A stretch of DNA of 25,351 bases from the NCBI GenBank assembly GCA_964579725.1, contig CAZOHG010000051.1:1-25351 (forward strand), read 5' to 3'. Every line of letters begins with the position of its first letter. Position 1 is the first letter of the stretch. Below the pieces are notes generated by a model. It worked only from the letters and a program-made list of their open reading frames with translations. It made no database searches and was not told where the DNA came from. The position numbers were made by a program, and so were the translations under genes. Of this stretch, positions 7,409-14,133 are shown piece after piece. The stretch is from CAZOHG01 sp964579725 (GTDB lineage Bacteria; Zhuqueibacterota; JdFR-76; BMS3Abin05).

Positions 7409-7714
7409 TTAGTCAAAATTCTGATCGGGATGAAGTTTTTTGACTTTTTCCAGAAGCGTGTCATGGTCTTCCTGATTGTTCGGATCCGGCACGCAGGCAT
7501 CCACGGGACAAACTGAGGCGCATTGCGGCTCATCGTAAAAACCCACGCACTCCGTACATTTTTCGGGCACTATATAATAAATATCATCAGATAATGGGTC
7601 GTGCGTCTCGCCATTTAATTCCCATTCCACCCCGCCTTCGTAAATGGCTTCGTTGGGGCATTCCGGTTCACAAGCACCGCAATTAATGCACTCTTCCGTA
7701 ATCATTAACGCCAT
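7409..7714 (-). CDS. 2[4Fe-4S] ferredoxin, YfhL/Allochromatium type
   Basis: This 101-residue soluble electron carrier binds two [4Fe-4S] clusters. The cysteine pattern is CxxCxxCxxxCP (Cys9, 12, 15, 19) and, after a short spacer, CxxCx8CxxxCP (Cys53, 56, 65, 69). The eight-residue gap in the second motif and the 30-residue C-terminal extension mark the Allochromatium/YfhL-type low-potential ferredoxins. A ninth cysteine, Cys74, follows the second motif. A strong AGGAGG-like site (TAGGAGGAATTCC) precedes the ATG. It lies 35 bp after the DUF2892 gene. The electron partner is not evident here; the octaheme cytochrome nearby is extracytoplasmic and so is not a direct partner. Confidence 0.92.
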   Translation of the reverse strand: MALMITEECINCGACEPECPNEAIYEGGVEWELNGETHDPLSDDIYYIVPEKCTECVGFYDEPQCASVCPVDACVPDPNNQEDHDTLLEKVKKLHPDQNFD

Positions 7715-7749
7715 TTTGGAATTCCTCCTAATTTGTCAAAGGTTAAAAC

Positions 7750-7953
7750 TTACTTTTTCTTGGCCGTGCTAATTTTAACTATCGAATACAATGCGCAAAA
7801 TCTAAATAGTCCCGTAAAAAGAGCAATGATTCCCAAAATAACTAAAATCCATTTGGCCGTTACGCTCATGCTTACCGCAAAAGCGAGAATCAAAAAAACA
7901 ACACCCAAAATAATCCGAATTGCTCGGTCTGCACTTCCAACATTTGCAGCCAT
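7750..7953 (-). CDS. DUF2892 family inner-membrane protein (YgaP C-terminal type)
   Basis: The 67-residue protein has the DUF2892 layout: N-terminal MAANVGSADRAIRIILG, two transmembrane segments (about 13-30 and 33-52) and the closing FCALYSIVKIST motif with a single cysteine (Cys53). In other proteins this module is fused to rhodanese domains (YgaP) or stands alone next to sulfur or redox genes; its function is not established. The longer frame begins 18 residues upstream, but the ATG at 7953 has an excellent GGAGGAAG site and matches the family start. It lies between the DUF6132 and ferredoxin genes on one likely transcript. Confidence 0.85.
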   Translation of the reverse strand: MAANVGSADRAIRIILGVVFLILAFAVSMSVTAKWILVILGIIALFTGLFRFCALYSIVKISTAKKK

Positions 7954-8026
7954 TTTTCTTCCTCCACAATTGGTTTTTAATTTACAATCATTTTTCCTAA
8001 AATGCAAGATTAAAGTTCATTTGTCC

Positions 8027-8242
8027 CTACGTGGGTGAATTTTCTTTTTCGGATTCGCTTTTGGAATTACCCGTGTCCCACACAAGGATCAGTCCGGCTA
8101 CCGCTCCGAATCCGATTCCGACCCAAGGATTGTGAGAAAGCGGACAAGTTCCGCCCGCACATCGAAAAGCGTACGTCACGCCGTAGCCCGCAGCCGCCCC
8201 GATGAGAATACCCAGAAAATGCTTGGTTTTAAAAATTTTCAC
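8027..8242 (-). CDS. DUF6132 family small membrane protein
   Basis: The 71-residue product has two hydrophobic segments (about 9-25 and 40-56) joined by the loop RCAGGTCPLSHNPW. This loop matches the cysteine-pair signature (C-x4-CP-x2-xNP) of DUF6132, a family of unknown function often found near thioredoxin-like and redox genes. The two cysteines (28 and 33) lie at a membrane boundary and could form a disulfide or bind metal. The last dozen residues are charged. The start is GTG (8240-8242), preceded by GGAG at a slightly long distance. It is the first gene after a possible promoter (8282-8310). Confidence 0.75.
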   Translation of the reverse strand: MKIFKTKHFLGILIGAAAGYGVTYAFRCAGGTCPLSHNPWVGIGFGAVAGLILVWDTGNSKSESEKENSPT

Positions 8243-8263
8243 TTTTTCTGCAGCTCCAATTTA

Positions 8264-8330
8264 TTGATTTTGACCTGATTGAAAATAGTAAGAATCTATC
8301 TCAAAATCAAGGCGGGTTTCCATTTTGACC
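8264..8330 (-). promoter_or_regulatory. Possible promoter and repeated GGTCAAAAT boxes upstream of the DUF6132 gene
   Basis: On the minus strand a -35-like TTGATT (plus-strand 8305-8310) and -10-like TATTTT (8282-8287) are 17 bp apart. Two direct copies of GGTCAAAAT (plus-strand ATTTTGACC at 8267-8275 and 8322-8330) flank the promoter. An inverted copy (CAAAATCAA, 8302-8310) overlaps the -35 box and forms a perfect 9-bp inverted repeat with TTGATTTTG at 8264-8272. This arrangement looks like operator boxes around a promoter, but no binding protein can be assigned. Confidence 0.4.
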
Positions 8331-8374
8331 CGAGATTCACCCCATTCTTATAAAAAACAAGGGATTACGATTCA

Positions 8375-8403
8375 TAAAAAAAGCCCCACGATTGCGTGGG
8401 GCT
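8375..8403 (-). terminator. Intrinsic terminator of the MerR-cytochrome unit
   Basis: A perfect 9-bp GC-rich stem AGCCCCACG/CGTGGGGCT (8382-8390 with 8395-8403) has a 4-nt loop and is followed on the minus strand by a run of seven T. It begins about 20 bp after the stop codon of the octaheme cytochrome gene and separates that unit from the DUF6132 gene. Confidence 0.88.
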
Positions 8404-8423
8404 TGGCAAACCAAAAGACCTTC

Positions 8424-10127
8424 TTACTCCCGCGGCTCCTGCAGCGATTCTATTTCGTCGGCAGAATAGCCCAATTGCTTGAAATTTAGAATGCTGTCTT
8501 TGGAATGACACTCCTTGCAGGATCGACCTTTGGCCTTAATACTGTGATCTAACATTAAATAGCCGTCGGAACGCATGTCCGTCCAAAAATAGCGGTCGTT
8601 TTTGGGACGCTTGTAGTAGGAATTGTCCCAGGTTTTGTAACCGAGGTCGTACGCCAATTGATTCATAAACATGAATTTCATGGGCAGTCCGTAAAACATG
8701 CGCATGTAGGGATTGTCCTGGGCCACGTCAATGGCCTTTTCGGGATTTCCTTCTTCCATGTAGGTAACAGGGTCAAAAGAAAGAATCCAACCTTGCTGGT
8801 CGGGTTTGGCATTGTGGGAATCCTCGGCCATCATGGCATTAAAAATCTTAAAGGGCGTGATTTTAGATTTCGGGTCCTTTCGATCGCCATTGGGCGTGGC
8901 CATGAGTCCTCCCGTACCGTTAAACCATTTAAAGGCGATAACGCCCTTCGTTCCACCCTTGATTGTCGGTTTCGGGACGTAAAAGCCATCTTCAAACACG
9001 GGGTGCTTCCAGTCGTTGTAGCGAATATTATTGTCAGGCAACCCTGTGACGTGGCAGGCGGTACACGAAAGTTTTTCGGTGTGCATATTGAGAATATCCG
9101 CAACATCCTCATTTTTTTTGTGGGGCTGGGCGGTGTGACACTGTTCACATGTCACATCCACATTCGGTAAATCGTTGGCGACCAGATCACATGTTTTTTT
9201 ACCTTTTGCAATAAAATGCCCGTAGGTTTTGTGGCAGTCCAAACAGTTCATCCCGGCTGCGGCATGGACATCTTCTTCCGGTGTGTAGGGACTTCCGCGT
9301 TTGACATATTGGTGTACAATGGAGCGCGTACCGGCCGCCGTTTTCACATTGCCTTTGCCGTTGTCCCCGACGAAATTGTGGTCGTGGCAAAGACGGCAGT
9401 TCCACGTAGTCGGCTTGCCCACACTCACAGCCGCTTTCAGACTGCGATCTTCGGCCCAGCGAAGTCCGTTTTTGTCTTTGACTACGATTTTCTTACTGAT
9501 GTCGTATTCTTTCGCATGGCAAATCAGGCAATCCACCGATTCTTTCTCGTTTTTGGTAATTTTGCCCATGGGAGACACTTCCCGCATCATTCGGTAGACG
9601 GGCGGGCCGTAGGTTCCACCAATGTGGCATTGTCCGCAGCCTTCAAAATAAATTTTTCCATCTTTTTGATTTTTAATTTGCAAAGCCCAGGCCACCCCAG
9701 CTTGAGCGCCTGGAATACCACACGCCCGGTCAATCATGCCCATGGGCAATTTTTCTTTTTCTCCGTGCACATTGTACGTGTAGGCCGGAATGGAATACCA
9801 TTTCATGTGAACGGATTCGGTCACATTTTCCATGGTATTGACATCTTCCCACTTTCCGGTTTCCGGATTTTTGACCCGAATGGTTTTGTGGCATTGGAGG
9901 CAGGTTTTGGGGCCTTCGTATTTCGTAATGCCATATTTTTCAAATCGAAAGGCATGATCGTACCCCTTTTTTTCGCCTTCCAAAATGATCTTTCGGGCGT
10001 TTACCTTTTCCTGTTTGTATTCGGGTTTCCGGTACGTGACCCGAACCGCTTTGGGGGCACACCCCACAAATGCCGTCAGCACCACGGCCAGGATGAACCA
10101 AATCCCGGTTTTTCTCGTTTGTGACAT
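8424..10127 (-). CDS. Octaheme c-type cytochrome lipoprotein, tetrathionate reductase (OTR)-like
   Basis: This 567-residue exported multiheme cytochrome has eight CxxCH heme-binding motifs, starting at residues 76, 164, 200, 244, 295, 327, 355 and 537. The signal peptide ends in a lipobox (FVGC, Cys23), so the protein is probably anchored on the outer face of a membrane. The stretch from VDCLICHAKEYD through AAVSVGKPTTWNCRLCH to DVHAAAGMNCLDCHKTYGH recalls the octaheme tetrathionate reductase family, members of which reduce sulfur or nitrogen oxyanions or act as electron relays. The substrate cannot be deduced. Seven hemes fall in the first 360 residues, then 177 heme-free residues precede heme eight. 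Two extra cysteines (136 and 313) are not in heme motifs. There is no CxxCK motif. The start has a clear AAGGAGAG site 20 bp after the MerR gene, suggesting one transcript. Confidence 0.9.
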   Translation of the reverse strand: MSQTRKTGIWFILAVVLTAFVGCAPKAVRVTYRKPEYKQEKVNARKIILEGEKKGYDHAFRFEKYGITKYEGPKTCLQCHKTIRVKNPETGKWEDVNTMENVTESVHMKWYSIPAYTYNVHGEKEKLPMGMIDRACGIPGAQAGVAWALQIKNQKDGKIYFEGCGQCHIGGTYGPPVYRMMREVSPMGKITKNEKESVDCLICHAKEYDISKKIVVKDKNGLRWAEDRSLKAAVSVGKPTTWNCRLCHDHNFVGDNGKGNVKTAAGTRSIVHQYVKRGSPYTPEEDVHAAAGMNCLDCHKTYGHFIAKGKKTCDLVANDLPNVDVTCEQCHTAQPHKKNEDVADILNMHTEKLSCTACHVTGLPDNNIRYNDWKHPVFEDGFYVPKPTIKGGTKGVIAFKWFNGTGGLMATPNGDRKDPKSKITPFKIFNAMMAEDSHNAKPDQQGWILSFDPVTYMEEGNPEKAIDVAQDNPYMRMFYGLPMKFMFMNQLAYDLGYKTWDNSYYKRPKNDRYFWTDMRSDGYLMLDHSIKAKGRSCKECHSKDSILNFKQLGYSADEIESLQEPRE

Positions 10128-10147
10128 TCTTGCTCTCCTTTTTTTAT

Positions 10148-10609
10148 TTATGACGGTTCTGCCACCAATTTTTGGTTTATTTCGCGCAAAAATGGTTTCA
10201 TTTCTTCACAATGAAGGGCGTGGGAATACACTGGGCAATTCCGGCAGATATCTCGTTCTTCCGGATGCGTTTCCATTTTTATCATCCAGCACGGCTTGGC
10301 GCTATTTTTGTAAGCTGGACAATTCTTTCGTTTGTTTTCGGGACAGCCGGTCAATTTCCAACACGGCATAAGCGCTAACAGACGGCGAATTCCTTCCAAA
10401 TTCATGCCGTTTTGTGTGATCATTCGGCGAATACAATCGATCCACATCATGTCATTATTGGAATAAATGCGCCGACCGGTAGATGTTCGGTGGGGCAAAA
10501 TGAGTCCTTCCCGTTCGTACATGCGCAACGTGGGCACAGCCACGTTCATTTTTCGGGCAGCGATCCCAATGGTGTAAATGGGTTCGTTTTCTTCAGCTAA
10601 CACCTTCAT
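10148..10609 (-). CDS. MerR-family regulator with cysteine-rich CW-type C-terminal domain
   Basis: The first 75 residues are a MerR-type winged helix: IYTIGIAARKMNVAVPTLRMYEREGLI, then STGRRIYSNNDMMWIDCIRRM, closest to the HspR-like branch. Instead of a long coiled coil and a small metal loop, the C-terminal half carries seven cysteines (83, 89, 97, 107, 122, 125, 134) in PCWKLTGCP, NCPAY, PCW and ICRNCPVY. This resembles the two-CW/cysteine-rich modules seen in signalling proteins of anaerobes. Such a module could hold an iron-sulfur cluster, zinc or heme, or act by disulfide exchange; which of these applies is unknown. The start ATG (10607-10609) follows AAAGGG. The gene is 20 bp upstream of the octaheme cytochrome, so it probably controls its own transcript and the cytochrome in response to redox state. 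A dyad (10662-10681) lies upstream. Confidence 0.85.
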   Translation of the reverse strand: MKVLAEENEPIYTIGIAARKMNVAVPTLRMYEREGLILPHRTSTGRRIYSNNDMMWIDCIRRMITQNGMNLEGIRRLLALMPCWKLTGCPENKRKNCPAYKNSAKPCWMIKMETHPEERDICRNCPVYSHALHCEEMKPFLREINQKLVAEPS

Positions 10610-11020
10610 CCTTTTGCCCTTTCTTTACTAAAACCAACGGCAAATGTGCAGAAATTGTGTCTTGTAGAATGTAGATTACAATTACCGTGCCCTAAATGTT
10701 TGTTGTATTGAATGGATTATTTATAAAGGAGTTATGTGATTTTATGACAAGAGAGATCACGGGGTTTTGAAGGGGGAATTCTCAAATATGGGAAATTGCA
10801 CCGATAGAATTCCTATTTTTCGGAATACAGGTCTTCGCGGCAAAGATTTAACCGTAGAAAAAGGAAGTACGTCGTTCAGGTAAAAATTGCCCCACAGGGA
10901 TGGACAAAAATCAGAGAATTGTTCAACAATTAGCCCAGCGGGAACTGGGTGTGCGCTGGGAGCAAAGGAAGAACCGCCGGGGATGTTCTAAAACCGGGGT
11001 CGGTAAAAAAGGGCTTGAGG
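10610..11020. other. Gene-poor interval between murA and the MerR gene
   Basis: No convincing gene is present in these 411 bases. I see a short dyad near the MerR start (10662-10681), an imperfect GTGAT/ATCAC pair (10736-10740, 10756-10760), a perfect 15-base palindrome AATTGTTCAACAATT (10917-10931) and a 7-bp inverted repeat CCCAGCG/CGCTGGG (10934-10940 with 10954-10960). None has the T-run expected of a strong terminator for murA. The interval must contain the MerR promoter, but no hexamer pair stands out. Confidence 0.5.
10662..10681 (-). promoter_or_regulatory. Candidate operator upstream of the MerR gene
   Basis: The arms TTGTA and TACAA form a 5-bp inverted repeat with a 10-nt spacer, centred about 62 bp before the MerR start codon. 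MerR-type regulators normally bind dyads placed between the -35 and -10 boxes of their own promoter, so position and size fit. The arms are short and AT-rich, and no strong promoter hexamers frame them, so this is tentative. Confidence 0.25.
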
Positions 11021-12283
11021 CTAAAATTCTTCGGTGCGTACACGGCGGATGTCCGCTCCCAAAGCCTGGAGTTTTTTCTCAATGGCTTCGTACCCCCTGT
11101 CAATATGATAGATGCGCAACACATCCGTTCTTCCTTTTGCAACCAATCCGGCCAAAATCAACGACGCGCTGGCACGTAAATCGGTGGACATAACGGTCGC
11201 TCCCTGAAGTTCTGCCACTCCGTGAACCGTCGCCACATTGGCATCCAAATGAATGTTGGCCCCCAGACGGGCCAGTTCCGGCACGTGTGCGAAGCGATCG
11301 AGGTAGATGGTGTCCGTAATCACACTGGTGCCCTCCGCCACGCTCATTAGAGCCATCCATTGCGCCTGCATGTCCGTTGGAAAGCCCGGGTAGACGGCGG
11401 TGGACACATTTACAGCTTTTGCCCGCGTATCGGCGACAAGCCGAATCGTGTCCCCTTTTATCTCGACGGCGAAACCGGCGTCCTCAAGCTTGGACAAAAT
11501 AGCCGTTACATGTTCGGGCCGTACCTGTTCAACACACACATCTCCCTGAGTAATGGCTCCCGCTACCAAAAAAGTTCCGGCTTCAATTCGGTCGGGAATG
11601 ACCGTTCCGTTCGCGGGAGAAAGGTTACGCACGCCTTCAATGCACAGCCGATTGGTCCCGATTCCCGAAATACGGGCACCCATTGCATTGAGAAATTCGG
11701 CCAAATTAGCAATTTCCGGTTCCATGGCCGCATTTTCGATAATGGTTTGTCCTTCGGCCAGGGTCGCTGCCATCATGAGATTGCCGGTTGCTCCCACGCT
11801 TGGAATGTCAAAGGTAATGGTTGCCCCCTTTAACCGCTTTGCTCGTGCCTCAATGTAACCTTGCGTGAGCGTTAGCGTCGCACCCATTTTTCGCAGCCCG
11901 TCCAAATGAAAATTTACAGGCCTGGGGCCCCAGGCACATCCCCCGGGAAGTGAGACTTTAGCATATCCATTTTGTGCTAAGAGCGGTCCCAACACGTAAA
12001 TGGAGGCTCGCATTTTCTTGACCAACTCGTAAGGAGCTTCAAGCTCGCCGTAATCGGTCGAATCGATTCGCATTCGGTGATTTTCAAAATTGACTTGAAC
12101 CCCAATAGATTCAAGCAATTGTTTCATCGTATTGATGTCCCGTAAAACCGGAATATTTTCGATTGTGTAGTGACCGCGGGCAAGTAGCGTAGCCGCCATT
12201 AGGGGAAGCGTGGCGTTTTTACTTCCGCTAATGCTCACACGCCCGCTTAATTTTTTGCCGCCATGCAGAACCAGTTTAAACAC
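11021..12283 (-). CDS. murA: UDP-N-acetylglucosamine 1-carboxyvinyltransferase
   Basis: MurA transfers enolpyruvate from phosphoenolpyruvate to UDP-GlcNAc, the first committed step of peptidoglycan synthesis, in the cytoplasm. The 420 residues match the family length. Conserved features are SGSKNATLPLMAATLL (19-34, with Lys22 and Asn23), MRASIYVLGPLLA (91-103), and the catalytic loop PGGCAWGPRPVNFH (113-126). The loop keeps the active-site cysteine (Cys116) that fosfomycin alkylates. GYPGFPTDMQ-type sequence is present as YPGFPTDMQAQ. The start is GTG (12281-12283) with AAAGGA eight bases upstream. It follows recN by 22 bp and is the last gene of the long run that begins with the riboflavin genes. 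I see no strong terminator after it. Confidence 0.96.
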   Translation of the reverse strand: MFKLVLHGGKKLSGRVSISGSKNATLPLMAATLLARGHYTIENIPVLRDINTMKQLLESIGVQVNFENHRMRIDSTDYGELEAPYELVKKMRASIYVLGPLLAQNGYAKVSLPGGCAWGPRPVNFHLDGLRKMGATLTLTQGYIEARAKRLKGATITFDIPSVGATGNLMMAATLAEGQTIIENAAMEPEIANLAEFLNAMGARISGIGTNRLCIEGVRNLSPANGTVIPDRIEAGTFLVAGAITQGDVCVEQVRPEHVTAILSKLEDAGFAVEIKGDTIRLVADTRAKAVNVSTAVYPGFPTDMQAQWMALMSVAEGTSVITDTIYLDRFAHVPELARLGANIHLDANVATVHGVAELQGATVMSTDLRASASLILAGLVAKGRTDVLRIYHIDRGYEAIEKKLQALGADIRRVRTEEF

Positions 12284-12305
12284 GCCACTGTTCCTTTAAA
12301 TTCGA

Positions 12306-14021
12306 TTAATTTCGATTAGCATTAAAATCTTTTAACAATTCTTCAGCACTTCTTAAATTGACGTCCGTAACATGCTCACCTCCAATAAGTTTAGCTATTT
12401 CAACAATACGCTCACCTGCCGAAAGCGGGCGTACCGAAGTGCTGGTCAGGCCTCTTTCAATGAATTTTTCAACAGCAAAATGAGCGTTTCCGGCACTGGC
12501 AATTTGAGGCAGATGGGTAACACAAATAATTTGGTGGGATTGGGAGAGATCTACCAATTGTTTTCCAACAGTTTGGGCCACACGGCCGGAAATCCCGTTG
12601 TCAATTTCATCGAAAACAAGAACCGGTATGGCATCCTTTTCGGAAAGAACGGACTTAATGGCTAACATGACCCGCGAAATTTCTCCCCCGGAAGCGACCT
12701 TCTGGAGTTCTTTGGGTGGTTCGCCCGGATTGGCGGAAATGAGAAAGGTGACCCTGTCAATTCCTTTGGGCGAGGCCATAAAACGGCGGCCATTTTGACC
12801 TATGACCCAGCCCTGTGGGTCAATCACAGGTTCAACCTTCACAAAAAACACGGCCTTTTCCATGCCCAAACGAGCCAAAACCGCTTCGATCGATGTTTTA
12901 AGGCGCCCCGCAGCGATTTTCCGCTTTTGGGAAAGCACTTCGGCCAATTGGGAATAACGTCTTTTTTCGGCGTCCAATTCCTGGCGGACGGCCTCAATTT
13001 CGGAGTCGATGTTTTCCAAAAGACTCAACTCCGATTCGATTTTCTGTTTCTTTTCCAACACCGCCGAAATGTTTGGCCCGTATTTTTTTTCCAATCGCCT
13101 GAGAGCACTCAAACGACTCCGAATTTCTTCCAATCTTTCCGGATTAAATTCAAACGTAGACGTGTAGTTTTGAAGGAATTTGGCTACTTCGTCCAAATTG
13201 ATTTTTGATTCGGAAGTCAGCCGGGCGTATTCGCCAAATTGGTCGTCAATGTCCTGAAGCTCCGTGAGAAGCGTTTCCACACGAGTCAACAGGGAATAAA
13301 TGGCTTGATCCTCTTCATATAAAATACGGTAGGCCTCGGCACTCAGCGAAAACAGACGTTCGCTATTGGCAAGAATGCGCTCTTCTCTCTCCAATTCCTC
13401 TTCTTCGTCAGGCTGCGGATTGACTGAGACGATTTCACGAAGCTGAAATTGAAGATAATCGCGCTTTTCTTCAAGCATTCGTGCCCGGGCATCTAATTCG
13501 GCCAATCGATTTTTGAAGGAGCGAATTTTTTGAAAACTTTCGCGCACAGCAGCAGCCTCTTCCTCCACACCCGCATAGGCATCTAAATAGACAATATGTC
13601 GGTCATTTTTAAGAAGAGATTGGTGATCGTGCTGGCCGTGTAGGTCTACCAACGCATCGCCGAATTTTCGGAGAATGTCAAGCGTTACAGGTGTGTCATT
13701 GACAAAAGCACGTGAACGACCCGACGCATTCACTTCCCGGCGCAGTCGAAGCTCATCTTCCAGAATGTCCAAATTATTTTGGCGCAAAAGCTGAAGAATC
13801 TCCTCAGATAAATTGTTGAACACGCCTTCTACTATGGCTTTTGGAGCATCTTTTCGAAGAACAGTCAGGTCACTGCGGTCTCCCAAAAGAAGATTTAAGG
13901 CATCCACAATGAGAGATTTCCCGGCGCCTGTTTCACCCGTAATAATATTTAACCCCTTTTGGAATGTCAGGTGTACTTCATCAAAAAGGGCGAAATTTTT
14001 AATGTACAATGAAATTAGCAT
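12306..14021 (-). CDS. recN: DNA repair protein RecN (SMC-like ATPase)
   Basis: RecN is a cytoplasmic SMC-like ATPase that acts early in double-strand-break repair with RecA. The 571-residue chain opens MLISLYIKNFALFDEVHLTF with Walker A GETGAGKS (29-36) and LHGQHDHQSLL shortly after. It has a long charged coiled-coil middle (about 150-380), the ABC signature VASGGEISRVMLAIKS (about 442-457), and Walker B VLVFDEIDNGISG (about 467-479) followed by CVTHLPQIAS. All ATPase elements look intact. The ATG has only a weak AAAG site. It lies 22 bp upstream of murA and 112 bp downstream of the propeller gene. No LexA-like box is obvious in that gap. Confidence 0.95.
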   Translation of the reverse strand: MLISLYIKNFALFDEVHLTFQKGLNIITGETGAGKSLIVDALNLLLGDRSDLTVLRKDAPKAIVEGVFNNLSEEILQLLRQNNLDILEDELRLRREVNASGRSRAFVNDTPVTLDILRKFGDALVDLHGQHDHQSLLKNDRHIVYLDAYAGVEEEAAAVRESFQKIRSFKNRLAELDARARMLEEKRDYLQFQLREIVSVNPQPDEEEELEREERILANSERLFSLSAEAYRILYEEDQAIYSLLTRVETLLTELQDIDDQFGEYARLTSESKINLDEVAKFLQNYTSTFEFNPERLEEIRSRLSALRRLEKKYGPNISAVLEKKQKIESELSLLENIDSEIEAVRQELDAEKRRYSQLAEVLSQKRKIAAGRLKTSIEAVLARLGMEKAVFFVKVEPVIDPQGWVIGQNGRRFMASPKGIDRVTFLISANPGEPPKELQKVASGGEISRVMLAIKSVLSEKDAIPVLVFDEIDNGISGRVAQTVGKQLVDLSQSHQIICVTHLPQIASAGNAHFAVEKFIERGLTSTSVRPLSAGERIVEIAKLIGGEHVTDVNLRSAEELLKDFNANRN

Positions 14022-14133
14022 AATTCTTTCGGTCGAATTGAACTATTCTTTAATTTGTCGAATGACACAACTTGTTCCGAATTAAATCGATTACGGCAAT
14101 GAGAAGATTCAATCCACTTTCCAATTTATAGTT

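Noticed and set aside
9216..10124. A 302-codon open frame antisense to the octaheme cytochrome gene
   Set aside because: Its translation is an odd Phe/Val/His-rich chain that mirrors the cytochrome's Lys/Asn/Cys codons. The cytochrome frame has eight heme motifs, a lipobox and a ribosome site.
10736..10760. GTGAT/ATCAC pair considered as a CRP/FNR-type site
   Set aside because: The 15-nt spacer does not fit the standard 4-6 nt spacing of such operators and the arms are only five bases long.
10743..10769. An eight-codon plus-strand frame after AAAGGAG upstream of the MerR gene
   Set aside because: The ribosome-like site is about 12 bases away, the peptide is very short and no plus-strand gene follows, so it is most likely chance.
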